DNA of 61,875 nt from DTKY01 sp037440765 (lineage in GTDB: Bacteria; Acidobacteriota; Terriglobia; Bryobacterales; Bryobacteraceae). Both the position numbers and the translations under genes were made by a program. The DNA is taken from NCBI GenBank assembly GCA_037440765.1, contig JBBITL010000024.1, forward strand, positions 1-61,875, given 5' to 3'. Numbering within the stretch: the stretch's first letter is position 1; each line of letters starts with the position of its first letter. The notes below the pieces were generated by a model. The model did not search any database. It was given only the letters and a program-made list of their open reading frames with translations, and was not told the origin of the DNA. Positions 1-9,087 of the stretch are shown here, in pieces.

Positions 1-2
1 CC

Positions 3-1511
3 TCGTCCGGCACGGGAAACCTGCAAAGCGCCTGCCTCTACGCCGAGAGAGCCGACTTTGGCCCCGGCGCGTTTCACACCGTGACCGTTCAGGCCTCCGA
101 CCGGTTCACGGCGCCCACCGTGGCAGCGGCCTGCGGACAGGGCGGGGCCACTGTCCGCCACCCGCCGACCTCGGGGTGCGTGGACACTTACTACTGGGTT
201 ACTACGCGGGTCTCGCGCAGAGTACCGCAACTGTTCTCCGCGGTGCTTGGCAACCGGGAGATGGCTCCCAGCGCCCGCGCCACAGCGGCGTTTGCGGACA
301 TCGTATTGAGCTCTAGCCTATGGGCGCTGAACCGCCAGTTCGAAACCCCGGTGGTGGGACGTGGGGAGCAGGGCAACGATCTCTACGTCTGGGGCAACAG
401 CGAAATCCGTGCAGGTGGCATAGTCCTGGCATCGAATTCCACAGGCGCGGGCGCGTCGGACGAAGCCGGCGTCGTCGGGGGCACCGGCCGGGTGATTGGC
501 AGTACGTCGATCCGGGGCACCGGCTGGGTGAGCGACCCGACTAAGTTCGAACCCCCCCCCACGAACGGTTTCGCCGACCTGCCGATCTTTGACGACCCCA
601 TGCGAGGAAAGGGCCAGCCTCCCGCGCCATCAGGACTTCCGAACCGCCCCGTGGTGAACGGGTCCTTGACAGGCAATTGCACGCAGCCGCCTGTTTATCC
701 CCCGGGTAACTACTACGCCGTCAACGCCGCCGGCCAGGCCACGGGCAATCCGATCAGCATAAACGGGTGCGTCACTTTCTCCAACGGCGCAGGCGGCTTC
801 GGAAATTACGTCTTCTTCGGCGGCCTCGTCACCGGCTCCAACGTGGTGACGTTCGACCCCGGACTGTATTTCCTGGCCGGTTCGAGGACGGGCCGCATCC
901 TGGAGCTTCCAAACGACGCCATCATGCAGGACCGCACCCCCCTCGATTCGCTGGGCAATTCGGTGAGGAACACGGATGCCGGTGAGTTGTTCGTGCTCAC
1001 CGATGCCTACTACCCGGGACTCCAGGTTCCCTCGGAACTGGCAGCCGTGCGCCAGAATCTGCGGTTCGGCGAAATCTACATCCAATCCGGCAACAAGTAC
1101 GAGATGAACCTTCACGGGCTGAACGCGGAGCATCCATCCGTGCCGGAGTCTCTTAAGACCTTCGCGCCGACCGTGATCTGGCAGGACCAGCGCAACTCCC
1201 CGGTCAAGTACACCTCCTCCGGCCATGTCGACTACACAAGCTGTGGAGGCGGCCGCAGCCTGGACAGCCCTTGCCCAAACCCTGATCCCACGATCAGGCC
1301 TGGGATTATCCTGCAAGCCAGTCCCAAGCTCCAGTTGTATGGTCTCATTTACCAGCCGAGAGGGGCAGGCATTGAATTCCAGGGCAATGCTCACATCCGT
1401 GCCCCGCTGCAGGTGGTGACCGGCTCGGTCAGCCTTCAGGGCGGGAACACTCTTGAGCTCCAGTCCGTGACCAACCCGCTGCGGCGGCGGGTTGTGGCCC
1501 TGGTTGAGTAG
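3..1511 (+). CDS. TadG-like surface/pilus-assembly protein, 3' part
   Basis: The frame is open from base 3, so the true start lies upstream and about 502 codons are visible. The visible part has no strong membrane segment and is rich in Gly, Asn, Ser and Pro. Near the C-terminus, stretches such as LYGLIYQPRG and VVTGSVSLQGG look like the extracellular C-terminal part of acidobacterial proteins annotated as TadG-related (Flp pilus assembly). A Flp-type pilin occurs far away at 52283, which is compatible but not proof. It could also be a general beta-rich adhesin. Family assignment is from overall resemblance, not from a catalytic motif. Confidence 0.55.
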   Translation, partial: SSGTGNLQSACLYAERADFGPGAFHTVTVQASDRFTAPTVAAACGQGGATVRHPPTSGCVDTYYWVTTRVSRRVPQLFSAVLGNREMAPSARATAAFADIVLSSSLWALNRQFETPVVGRGEQGNDLYVWGNSEIRAGGIVLASNSTGAGASDEAGVVGGTGRVIGSTSIRGTGWVSDPTKFEPPPTNGFADLPIFDDPMRGKGQPPAPSGLPNRPVVNGSLTGNCTQPPVYPPGNYYAVNAAGQATGNPISINGCVTFSNGAGGFGNYVFFGGLVTGSNVVTFDPGLYFLAGSRTGRILELPNDAIMQDRTPLDSLGNSVRNTDAGELFVLTDAYYPGLQVPSELAAVRQNLRFGEIYIQSGNKYEMNLHGLNAEHPSVPESLKTFAPTVIWQDQRNSPVKYTSSGHVDYTSCGGGRSLDSPCPNPDPTIRPGIILQASPKLQLYGLIYQPRGAGIEFQGNAHIRAPLQVVTGSVSLQGGNTLELQSVTNPLRRRVVALVE

Positions 1512-1675
1512 ACCTCAAACGGCTGGCCCGGAGAGTTGCCACCGGCCGGCTCTGCCAGGACGTGTCTTTCAGCATCAATGCCTGAACTTCCCCGCAGGCT
1601 GTGCGGGCTCCGCCGCGGGTTGTCTGGCCAGGCTGCGTCTGCCAGTATGATAGGACCCGGAAGCGGGGAGGGATC

Positions 1676-2650
1676 ATGTTCGGAATGCAGATACTCGACG
1701 TCGCCATAGGGCTGATCTTCATCTTCCTTCTCCTTAGCCTGGTGGTGACCGCCGCCAACGAGCTGATCGCAAGCTGGCTCAAGCGGCGCTCCGCCACGCT
1801 GTGGAGCGGCGTAGTGCAGTTGCTCGGCAGCGAAGAGGATGCCGGCAGGGTGTACTCTCATCCGCTGGTCGCCGGCATCACCCAGCAGGGGTGGTTCCGG
1901 AAGTACCGCGGCCGTCTGCCCTTCAAGAAGAGACCATCTTACATCCCCTCGCGCGTGTTTGCCCTGGCTCTGATCGACACTCTGGCGCCGGCACCGGCCG
2001 GGGACAGCCTGGACAAGGTGCGCGCGGTGCTTGCCGCCAGGCTGAAGGCCGGCCCGGATGACCGCCTGGCTCGGTCCCTGTCGGTGCTCCTGGAGGACGC
2101 CCGCGGCGAAATCGAAGGGTTCAGGCGCAACATCGAGGGGTGGTTCGACACTTCGATGGAGCGGGTGTCGGGGTGGTACAAGCGCCGCACGCAGTGGATC
2201 CTGCTGGCAACGGCCGCTGCCGTGACCGTGTGGAGCAACGCTGACGCCATTCAGATCGCCAACGTCCTGTGGCGCGACTCGGTGTTGCGGCCGGCCCTTG
2301 CCGCGCAGGCAGAGCAGTTCGCCGCGCAGGGCGCCGGGGAGACGGCGCCGGACGTGGGCCTCCGCCAGAGCATGGCGCGAGTGCAGAGTCTGGCTATCCC
2401 ACTCGGCTGGCGGGACCCGTCGCGGCCCGGGGATCCCCGTGAGCCCGCGCCGGGCAACCTCAAGGAGTGGGGCGCGGCGCTGGGGGCTCACCTTCTGGGC
2501 TGGCTGCTGACAACGCTGGCCGTTTCCCTCGGAGCGCCGTTCTGGTTCGACATGCTCAACAAGGTCGTTACGATTCGCGCCGCCGGCAAATCGCCTGTCG
2601 AAAGGAAAGCCGGGAAGGGGCCGGAAGGGACAGTCCGGCACTCCGAGTGA
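1676..2650 (+). CDS. hypothetical membrane protein
   Basis: 324 residues. I chose the ATG at 1676 because GGGAGG lies just upstream and the membrane segment then starts at residue 5 (ILDVAIGLIFIFLL). A second hydrophobic stretch lies near residues 175-190 and a third near 275-300 (LLGWLLTTLAVSL), with a soluble charged domain between. A possible -10 box (TATGAT, 1646-1651) precedes it. I do not recognise the family; the layout suggests an inner-membrane protein with a cytoplasmic or periplasmic middle domain. It ends 3 nt before the convergent thiE. Confidence 0.7.
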   Translation: MFGMQILDVAIGLIFIFLLLSLVVTAANELIASWLKRRSATLWSGVVQLLGSEEDAGRVYSHPLVAGITQQGWFRKYRGRLPFKKRPSYIPSRVFALALIDTLAPAPAGDSLDKVRAVLAARLKAGPDDRLARSLSVLLEDARGEIEGFRRNIEGWFDTSMERVSGWYKRRTQWILLATAAAVTVWSNADAIQIANVLWRDSVLRPALAAQAEQFAAQGAGETAPDVGLRQSMARVQSLAIPLGWRDPSRPGDPREPAPGNLKEWGAALGAHLLGWLLTTLAVSLGAPFWFDMLNKVVTIRAAGKSPVERKAGKGPEGTVRHSE

Positions 2651-2653
2651 CGC

Positions 2654-3280
2654 TCAGCCGGTGAACCGCCGCAGGTGGCGGGCGGCGGCCTCCGGGTCGG
2701 CGGAGGCGCAGATGGCGGAGACCACGGCTACGCCGTCCGCTCCGGCCCGCACCACGTCGCCTGCGTTGGAGGCGTTGATGCCTCCGATCGCCACCAGCAC
2801 ATGACGCGAGCGGGCGCGCAGAGCCGCCAGTCCATGGAGCCCCCACGCCGCTCCCGTGTCCGTCTTGGTGGGCGTGATGAAGATGGGGCTGATGCCGAGG
2901 TAGTCCACGTCCAGTTCCTCGGCGGCCAGGGCCTGCTCCATTGTCTCGACCGAGAGGCCGACCAGGAAATCCGGGCCCGCCAGCCGGCGCACGTCCTCGC
3001 AAGCAATATCGGACTGGCCCACATGGACGCCATCGGCGCCCGCGGCCAGCGCGACATCCACCCGGTCATTGATGATGAGCGGTACGCGAAACGGCGCGAG
3101 CAGTGATCTCAGTCGCCGGGCCGCGGCGACCAACTCGCGGGCGGGCATTTCCTTCTCCCGCAACTGCACGGCCGTGACGCCGCCTCGCACGGCAGCCAGA
3201 ACGACGTCATCGATCGTGCGGTCTCCGGCCAGACGCCGGTCCGTCACAAGGTAGAGGCGCCAGGCGGCGGAGCGGATCAC
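2654..3280 (-). CDS. thiE: thiamine-phosphate synthase ThiE
   Basis: 208 residues. Couples HMP-pyrophosphate and thiazole phosphate to thiamine phosphate in the cytoplasm. It has the family signatures LYLVTDRR at the N-terminus, QLREKE, a VHVGQSD phosphate-site loop and GISPIF followed by TPTKTD; a C-terminal GADGVAVVSAI closes the TIM barrel. The frame is open much further upstream, but the GTG at 3280 overlaps the thiM stop by four bases (GTGA) and gives a normal-length protein, so that start is used. It is the last gene of a long minus-strand unit. Confidence 0.93.
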   Translation of the reverse strand: MIRSAAWRLYLVTDRRLAGDRTIDDVVLAAVRGGVTAVQLREKEMPARELVAAARRLRSLLAPFRVPLIINDRVDVALAAGADGVHVGQSDIACEDVRRLAGPDFLVGLSVETMEQALAAEELDVDYLGISPIFITPTKTDTGAAWGLHGLAALRARSRHVLVAIGGINASNAGDVVRAGADGVAVVSAICASADPEAAARHLRRFTG

Positions 3281-4101
3281 CGCTCCTCCATCCTGAGCCT
3301 GCCGCGGATGTCGGATTCCCCCAGTGTGTACAGTGCGTCGAGCAGGTAAGTTTGCAGGCTGCCGGGGCCCGCGGACCGCTCGGCCGCCAACTCGCCCGCG
3401 ATGCCCATCACCGCCATGGCGTGGGCGGTGGCCCTCCAGGGGGACGAATTCACCGCTGCAAAAGCGCCGACCAGCGCCGTGGCGGTGCAGCCCAGCCCCG
3501 TTACGCGCGGCATCATGGGGTGGCCGTTGGCCACGCGGATCACCGAGCGCTCCGACACGATCAGGTCGGTCGCGCCGCTGACGCATACCACGGCGTGGCA
3601 GTGTTCAGAAAGGACTCGCGCCGCTTCCAGCGCCTCCTCGGAGGCGTGCCTGCTGTCCACGCCCTTGGTGGCGTCCTCGGCGTAGAGCACCGCCCGGATC
3701 TCGCTGGCGTTGCCGCGGATGATGGAGGGCGGGGCATGCTGAAGCAGCCGGTGCACAACAGCTGTGCGGAATTGCGTGGCCCCGGCGCCCACCGGATCGA
3801 GGACCACCGGTATTCCCTTCGCTCTTGCCCTGCGGCCCGCCCTCGCCATGGCCTCAACCCAGGCGGGGCTTAGCGTACCGATGTTGATCACCAGGGCCCG
3901 GGCTAAACCCGCCATCTCCTCCACTTCCTCGGCGGCGTGAGCCATGACGGGTGAGGCGCCGATAGCCAGCAGGGCGTTGGCAGTAGTGTTCATCACCACG
4001 TAGTTGGTGATGTTGTGGACCAGCGGCGCTTCGGCGCGTATGCGCTCGATGTCCCGCCAGACATCCTGTGCCGCGCTGCCGGACATACCCCCCGAAGCCA
4101 T
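3277..4101 (-). CDS. thiM: hydroxyethylthiazole kinase ThiM
   Basis: 274 residues, normal for the family. Phosphorylates 4-methyl-5-(2-hydroxyethyl)thiazole so it can be used by ThiE: a salvage step. Visible signatures are VHNITNYVVMN near residue 30, the GASPVMAHA loop, VLDPVGAGA, and the C-terminal GLGCTATALVGAF carrying the catalytic cysteine region. Its ATG shares one base with the stop of the upstream glycosyltransferase and it overlaps thiE by 4 nt, so all three are translationally linked. No TPP riboswitch is visible because the gene has no leader of its own. Confidence 0.94.
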   Translation of the reverse strand: MASGGMSGSAAQDVWRDIERIRAEAPLVHNITNYVVMNTTANALLAIGASPVMAHAAEEVEEMAGLARALVINIGTLSPAWVEAMARAGRRARAKGIPVVLDPVGAGATQFRTAVVHRLLQHAPPSIIRGNASEIRAVLYAEDATKGVDSRHASEEALEAARVLSEHCHAVVCVSGATDLIVSERSVIRVANGHPMMPRVTGLGCTATALVGAFAAVNSSPWRATAHAMAVMGIAGELAAERSAGPGSLQTYLLDALYTLGESDIRGRLRMEER

Positions 4102-5222
4102 TATCTTCTCAAATCACGGCCCGCCGCCTCCGCCAGCGCCTCCAGGGTCGCTTCCGCCGCCTTGCGCCATGTGAACCGGGCGGCGCGCACGGGGCCGGCC
4201 GCGGCGAGGCGGGCGCGCAGCGGCCCCTCGGAGGCGACGCGGGTCATGGCCTCAAGCACCGCCTCGTCGCTCGACGGATCAAACAGGAGTGCGGCATCGC
4301 CGGCCACGCTGCGCACCGGCTCGATCGAGGAACAGGCGACCGGAACACCCGCCGCCAGCGCCTCCAGCACGGGCAGCCCGAAACCCTCGAAAAGCGTCGG
4401 GTTGATGTAGGCCCACGCCCTCAGGTACAGATCGTCCAGGCGGTCCTGCGGCACCCAGCCCGTCATGTCCACCGCGTCCCCGAGGGCCAGCCTCGCTATC
4501 AACTTCTCAAGCTCGCCGGCGAAGAAACCCCGCATCCCGGCGATCACCAGCCGGAATCCGGGATGTCTCTCGCGGAAACGCGCGAAGGCCCGGATCAGCC
4601 GGTCCAGGTTCTTGTGTGGATGGAGCGTCGAGACGGCCAGCAGGTAGGGCTCCGGCGATACCTCCGCGCGCCTGCGCCCGATTTCAAAAAAGCGCTCGGC
4701 CACTCCCAGCGGCACCACCCGGACCGCGCCGGCAGAAACGCCGTAGTAACGCAGCAGATCGCCTTGTGTGGCCTCGGAATCCGCCACCAGCCGCCGGGAC
4801 CGGCGCGCCGCCAGCCACAACAGAAGGCGCCAGAACGGCAGGTCGAACCACCGGAAGAACTCCGGATGGCGTTTGTGCTGCAGATCGTGGAAGACAGTGA
4901 CCGACGGACACCGGCACAGGACCGGCATCGTGAAGCCGGGATTCAACAGCACGTCCAGCCGCTCGCGCGCCGCGGCCAGGGGAAGCGCCGTCTGCTCCCA
5001 CAAGATGCGCACCGGCCGCAGCGCCGCCCGGACCGGCTGGACAGCCGTGCGGAAATTCGGTGCGGCTGGCGCAAGAGAAGCCCCGGTTTCGCGGTTGGTG
5101 AAAAGGACGTACTCGTTGTCGCGGTCGATCCCGGCGAGCGCGCCGAGCAGGCAGCGAAGGTAGGTCTCGGTTCCGCCGACTCCCGCCGGAATCAGGTAGA
5201 GCGCGTTGACGCCGATGCGCAC
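4101..5222 (-). CDS. GT4-family glycosyltransferase
   Basis: 373 residues. Retaining glycosyltransferase of the GT-B fold (glycosyl transferases group 1). The N-terminal acceptor domain starts MRIGVNALYL and has the usual GGTETYLR motif. The C-terminal donor domain contains STLHPHKNLDRLI and NPTLFEGFGLPVLEALAAGVP, with the conserved EGFGLPVLE glutamates. No membrane segment, so probably a peripheral cytoplasmic enzyme acting on a lipid-linked or protein glycan. It lies 10 nt downstream of the TMTC-like gene and overlaps thiM by one base. Donor sugar unknown. Confidence 0.88.
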   Translation of the reverse strand: MRIGVNALYLIPAGVGGTETYLRCLLGALAGIDRDNEYVLFTNRETGASLAPAAPNFRTAVQPVRAALRPVRILWEQTALPLAAARERLDVLLNPGFTMPVLCRCPSVTVFHDLQHKRHPEFFRWFDLPFWRLLLWLAARRSRRLVADSEATQGDLLRYYGVSAGAVRVVPLGVAERFFEIGRRRAEVSPEPYLLAVSTLHPHKNLDRLIRAFARFRERHPGFRLVIAGMRGFFAGELEKLIARLALGDAVDMTGWVPQDRLDDLYLRAWAYINPTLFEGFGLPVLEALAAGVPVACSSIEPVRSVAGDAALLFDPSSDEAVLEAMTRVASEGPLRARLAAAGPVRAARFTWRKAAEATLEALAEAAGRDLRR

Positions 5223-5232
5223 GCCTCTCCTC

Positions 5233-6963
5233 TCAGGGCTTCTGGCGCGCCGCCAGACGCGCCACGGCGTGGAGCGCGCTCTCGTTGCGAGGGTTGATGG
5301 TCAGGGCTCTGCGGTACTGTTCGAGCGCCCTGGCCGGGTCCCCGGTGGCGGCGTAGACGTTGCCCCGGTAGAAGTAAAGCAGGTCGTCATTCGGGTTGAT
5401 GCTCTCGGCCGTGGCGAGCGCGTCCAGCGCTTCCGCGTACTTCTTCTGTTTGCCGTAGACCATACCCATGAGCGCGTACACGTGGCTGGTGCTCCGGATG
5501 CCGGCGGTCTGGCGCAGCTTTTCGACGGCCTGTTCAGGCCGGTTCACGCAGTCCAGGGCCAGTCCCCAGTTCAGAAACAGCCGGTACTCCGGCTTGCCGA
5601 GTTGGGAGGCCCGTTCGAAGTGCTCCAGCGCATCGGAGCAGCGGCCCGACATTACATGAGCCATCGCCAACTGAGAGTGCGCGCGCTGATTGTGCGGCGA
5701 GCCTGCGACGGTGTCTTCCCACAGCGCCATGGGGCTGGCCCAGACCTTGCTGCGCTGGTGGCAGAGAAGCCCCAGCGCCGCCAGCGCTCCCGCCGCGCAC
5801 ACCAGAACCGCCCGCCTGGACCGCCACCTGGAAAGCAGTTCCAGCGGAACCAGAACCAGCGCCGCCATCGGCAGGTAGAGCCTCCGCTCGGCCACCGCAT
5901 CCTGTATCGGCACAACGGAGGATGTCGGCGAGAACAGCAGCAAGGCCGCCAGGACGCCGAATGCCGCCAGCGGGAACCGTCTGCGAAAGTACCAGGCGCA
6001 CCCAATCAGGAGGAGCAGGCCAGCCAGACCGAAGATCGCCCCGCCGTCCAGCAGGCTGCGGGAGATGGGGTAATCGTAGTCCGCGTTCTGTCCGAACGGG
6101 AGGACGAACAGGCGGAAGTATACCCACAGCGCGCGGAACTGGGTGTAGAGATAGTCGTGCCAGGGCAATCCCTCCACGTTGAATCCGGCCGTGTCAGCGC
6201 CCCTGATGACCAGCCGGTACACCAGCGCCGTTCCCGCCGCCGCAGCAGCAGCCAGCGGCGCGTACAGCCTCCAGTTGCGCCTGATTCCGCGGAACGAGAA
6301 GCCCGGGTTCCAGAAGTAGTCGATCAGCAGCAGCAGACCTGCCAGCGTGAGCGTGTGCTCCTTGGTCGTGACGGCGCCCGCCAGCAGGAGGATTACCGCG
6401 AGCGACGGCAGCCAGCCAATAGCCTCGCGTCTCCGGTACAGAAACACGACCACGGCGGCAAAGTAGAACATCGCGCTCAGGTTCTCCGAACGGCTGGCGA
6501 CGTAGGCGACCGACTCGGTCTGTACCGGGTGCAGCAGAAACACGCCGCCGGCGAATGCCGCCAGCAGATCCCGGCGGGAGCCCTCCACGCTGGCCCGTCC
6601 CAACAACTTCCGGGCGATCAGGAAGACGAGCAGCGAATTCACCAGATGGAACAGCACGTTCCATAGATGGTAGGTGAACGGTTCCGTCCCGGCCGTGCGG
6701 CTGTTCAGCCAGAAGGACAGCATCAGGAACGGGCGCACGCCCTTGATCGCCATGTGGATCGGTTGTTCGGCGAAGCGCGGCGAGAAAAAGGGCAGATACT
6801 GGTCGTCGAAAACGAAAGGGCCGTTCAGTGCCGGCCCGTAGGCAAGGAAGACCGCGGCTGCCGCGGCCAGCACGCCCAGCGCCGCGTGCCACCACCGGAG
6901 CTTCCACGGCGCGGGCGCCGCCGCGGCCGGCTCAGACTGTCTTGCGCGCTTCCTGTTCTTCAT
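5233..6963 (-). CDS. TMTC-like membrane protein with C-terminal TPR repeats
   Basis: 576 residues. The first ~400 residues hold about ten hydrophobic helices. Features of the PMT/GT-C superfamily are present: YGPALNGPFVFDDQYLPFF with an acidic DD in the first loop, and HLVNSLLVFLIARKLLG. Residues ~410-575 form tetratricopeptide repeats (for example NPNDDLLYFYRGNVYAATG). This architecture matches TMTC-type proteins, which in eukaryotes are O-mannosyltransferases; in bacteria the substrate is unknown. It overlaps the DUF2304 gene by 32 nt and is flanked by glycosyltransferases, so a role in protein or cell-surface glycosylation is an inference from context. Confidence 0.8.
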   Translation of the reverse strand: MKNRKRARQSEPAAAAPAPWKLRWWHAALGVLAAAAAVFLAYGPALNGPFVFDDQYLPFFSPRFAEQPIHMAIKGVRPFLMLSFWLNSRTAGTEPFTYHLWNVLFHLVNSLLVFLIARKLLGRASVEGSRRDLLAAFAGGVFLLHPVQTESVAYVASRSENLSAMFYFAAVVVFLYRRREAIGWLPSLAVILLLAGAVTTKEHTLTLAGLLLLIDYFWNPGFSFRGIRRNWRLYAPLAAAAAAGTALVYRLVIRGADTAGFNVEGLPWHDYLYTQFRALWVYFRLFVLPFGQNADYDYPISRSLLDGGAIFGLAGLLLLIGCAWYFRRRFPLAAFGVLAALLLFSPTSSVVPIQDAVAERRLYLPMAALVLVPLELLSRWRSRRAVLVCAAGALAALGLLCHQRSKVWASPMALWEDTVAGSPHNQRAHSQLAMAHVMSGRCSDALEHFERASQLGKPEYRLFLNWGLALDCVNRPEQAVEKLRQTAGIRSTSHVYALMGMVYGKQKKYAEALDALATAESINPNDDLLYFYRGNVYAATGDPARALEQYRRALTINPRNESALHAVARLAARQKP

Positions 6964-7306
6964 TCAAGGACCGCAGGTGAAACTCCAGAATAGCGACCCG
7001 CTGCGTCAGGCTGATGTTGGAGTCTTTCAGGTTCGAGATCACTATCGAGAAGCTGTACAGCACCACCAGGAACAGGCAGCCCACGATGAGCACCAGCGCC
7101 AGCGCGGCATCCCCGATGCCGAGAAGCTGTGAGAACCACTCAAGAGCGCCGCTCGACCTGGACACCACCAGCAGCGCCGCCGCCGCTCCCAGCCAGCTCA
7201 CGCTGTACTCCACCCGTATGTGGGCCCGGCGCAGGCTCCGGAGCACCAGCAGGATCAGCACGACGCTCAACACCGTCATTACATTCAGCAGGCCATCCAT
7301 GGTCAT
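6932..7306 (-). CDS. DUF2304 small membrane protein
   Basis: 124 residues with three hydrophobic helices and the DUF2304-type sequence RVEYSVSWLGAAAALL after the first helix, ending in a charged helix (VAILEFHLRSLNEEQEA). DUF2304 proteins are regularly encoded next to DPM1-like polyprenol-phosphate glycosyltransferases, as here, and are suspected membrane partners of those enzymes; the biochemical role is not established. The ATG at 7306 overlaps the GT2 stop as ATGA, supporting that start over the ATG two codons later. Confidence 0.82.
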   Translation of the reverse strand: MTMDGLLNVMTVLSVVLILLVLRSLRRAHIRVEYSVSWLGAAAALLVVSRSSGALEWFSQLLGIGDAALALVLIVGCLFLVVLYSFSIVISNLKDSNISLTQRVAILEFHLRSLNEEQEARKTV

Positions 7307-8034
7307 CTCCTCCAGCGGCGCCGCTCGAACTTCAGGATATTCACGAGAACCCCAAGCAGGACGTGCACGACGTAGTAGACCGACTTCAGGGCGGTGATGC
7401 TGCTCTTTCCTCCCATCCGCGGCCTGACCCGCACCGGCGTCTCCATGAACCGGAACGCCCGGCGCTGAAGCACCACCAGAGCCTCGATTTCCGGGTACTC
7501 CAGGGGAAAGCTCCGGCTGAAGACCTGCAAGGCCTCGCGGTTAACGCCCACGAAGCCGGAAGTCGGGTCGCGCACGCTCTTGCCCAGGATGAGGCGCAGC
7601 ACGGTCCGGAAGAAGCGCACGCCGGTCTTGCGCATAAAACTGGTGTGGTTGTCGTCGCTCTCCAGGAACCGCGACCCGATCACCATCTGGCAGCCGGATT
7701 CGCGCAGGGCTTCGAACAGCCCGGGGATATCGCGCGCATCGTGCTGGCCGTCCGCATCTATACGGATGACGTACTGGTAGCCCAGTTCGTAAGCCAGTTT
7801 GTAGCCTGCCTGCACGGCTCCGCCGAGCCCAAGGTGGTAGGGGAGCGCCAGCACGGCCGCTCCCGCGTGCCGGGCCAGGGCCGCGGTGGCGTCCGCCGAC
7901 CCGTCGTCGATCACCACCACCCCCACCTCCGGCAGCACCTGTTTGACCTCGCGAATGACGCCCGCAATGGTGGCCTGCTCGTTAAACGCGGGCACGATGA
8001 CCAGAAGAGACCCGCCCTGCTCCTGCGGCGTCAC
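7303..8034 (-). CDS. GT2 glycosyltransferase, polyprenol-phosphate type
   Basis: 243 residues. GT-A fold enzyme of the DPM1/polyprenol-phosphate hexose synthase group: VIVPAFNEQATIAGVI at the N-terminus, VIDDGSADAT, and the metal-binding DxD in IRIDADGQHD. A C-terminal hydrophobic stretch (YYVVHVLLGVLVNIL) probably anchors it to the inner face of the membrane. It would load a sugar onto a polyprenol carrier for the GT-C-like protein encoded downstream. The open frame extends upstream, but the GTG at 8034 overlaps the stop of the previous gene (GTGA) and places the PAFNE motif correctly. Confidence 0.87.
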   Translation of the reverse strand: MTPQEQGGSLLVIVPAFNEQATIAGVIREVKQVLPEVGVVVIDDGSADATAALARHAGAAVLALPYHLGLGGAVQAGYKLAYELGYQYVIRIDADGQHDARDIPGLFEALRESGCQMVIGSRFLESDDNHTSFMRKTGVRFFRTVLRLILGKSVRDPTSGFVGVNREALQVFSRSFPLEYPEIEALVVLQRRAFRFMETPVRVRPRMGGKSSITALKSVYYVVHVLLGVLVNILKFERRRWRR

Positions 8035-9041
8035 AGCGCGGCCACCTCCCTCGGTGTGATCGAGTGGCGCGCCAGCAGCCGCCGGAAGTCGGCGGAGGTG
8101 ATCCTGGCCTTGCGCCGGATCTCCCGCCGCTGCTTCCAAAGCCGCGGCCCGTGCCTCACAAGCGACAGGTGGGACTTCACGACGTAGAAGACCAGCTTCC
8201 ATCCGCTGCCGCCGTCCCGCAGGAAGTCGGCGGCCGCGCCCCGGCCACCGAACAGGCATGCGGCGTGCCACGCGTACCTGGAGATCGCCGCCGACGGCAC
8301 TCTGGCCAGCGCCGCGGCCGGGAAGTTCTTCATGATGACGAACAGCCGGTTACGCTCCACGAGGTACGCCTTCAGCGGCGATGCCCGCCCGGCCGTGTGA
8401 GAATAACGATGCGTCACCACGGCCTCCGGCGCGTACACGCAGCTCCAGCCAGCCCACCGGGCGCGGAGCCCGAGGTCGGTGTCCTCCGAGTACAGAAAGA
8501 AATCACCGTCAAAGCCCCCGGTCTCATCCAGCATCGCCCGGCGATAGAGCGCGGCCGAGCCGCTGGCGAGCAGCACCTCTTCCGGGCAGGCAAAGTCCGA
8601 CGCCGGCCGCCGGTGGCCGCGCTGCTTGCTGGTTCCGTCACCGCAAATCAGCATGCCGGCCGAATCGAGCAGGGTTCCTCCTTCCAGCCGCACCTGCGAG
8701 GCGCACATGCCCGCGCCGGGCGCCGCATCCATGGCCCGCGTCAATGCGCCGAGCCAGCCGGGATGCGCCACGGCGTCATCGTTCAGGGTCGCCACCAGCG
8801 GCGACCGGGAGGCCGCGATGCCCTGGTTGACGGCGGCGCCGAAGCCCTTGTTGCAGCTATTCTCGATGATCCTGCACGAGCACTCTCCGGCGAGGCGCCG
8901 CGCCAGCCCCGCTCCGCTGTTGTCGACGACGATCACCTCGAAATCCCGGAACGTCTGCCCATTCAGAGACCTCAGGCACTCCCGCAGCGCGGCATCCGCC
9001 GCCAGAGTGGGAATCACCACCGTGACCAGAGGTTCCAGCAA
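8031..9041 (-). CDS. GT2 glycosyltransferase, rhamnosyltransferase-like; TTG start
   Basis: 336 residues. N-terminal GT-A domain with VTVVIPTLAADAALREC, VVDNSGAG and a NDD metal motif (TLNDDAVAHP), then YSEDTDLGLR with the catalytic acid region. Resembles dTDP-rhamnosyl transferases of the WbbL type. First gene of the seven-gene minus-strand unit that ends with thiE. The start is a TTG at 9041: a TACAAT -10 box (9048-9053) ends exactly six bases before it, so transcription should begin at or next to this TTG, giving a leaderless message. The donor sugar is not known. Confidence 0.87.
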   Translation of the reverse strand: MLEPLVTVVIPTLAADAALRECLRSLNGQTFRDFEVIVVDNSGAGLARRLAGECSCRIIENSCNKGFGAAVNQGIAASRSPLVATLNDDAVAHPGWLGALTRAMDAAPGAGMCASQVRLEGGTLLDSAGMLICGDGTSKQRGHRRPASDFACPEEVLLASGSAALYRRAMLDETGGFDGDFFLYSEDTDLGLRARWAGWSCVYAPEAVVTHRYSHTAGRASPLKAYLVERNRLFVIMKNFPAAALARVPSAAISRYAWHAACLFGGRGAAADFLRDGGSGWKLVFYVVKSHLSLVRHGPRLWKQRREIRRKARITSADFRRLLARHSITPREVAAL

Positions 9042-9047
9042 GCTTCG

Positions 9048-9053
9048 ATTGTA
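9048..9053 (-). promoter_or_regulatory. -10 box of leaderless promoter for the glycan/thiM-thiE unit
   Basis: TACAAT on the minus strand, followed by six bases and then the TTG start at 9041. No Shine-Dalgarno fits in the gap. No convincing -35 hexamer was seen. Confidence 0.55.
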
Positions 9054-9087
9054 CGAATTCCCGGCCGTGGCCGCGAGGGCGGGCCGG

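Noticed and set aside
4100..4300. TPP riboswitch before thiM
   Set aside because: thiM overlaps the upstream gene and has no leader; none of the conserved TPP-aptamer sequence is seen.
5206..6666. 486-codon plus-strand open frame
   Set aside because: Antisense to the TMTC-like gene; Arg/Gln/His-rich composition typical of shadow frames in GC-rich DNA, no domain.
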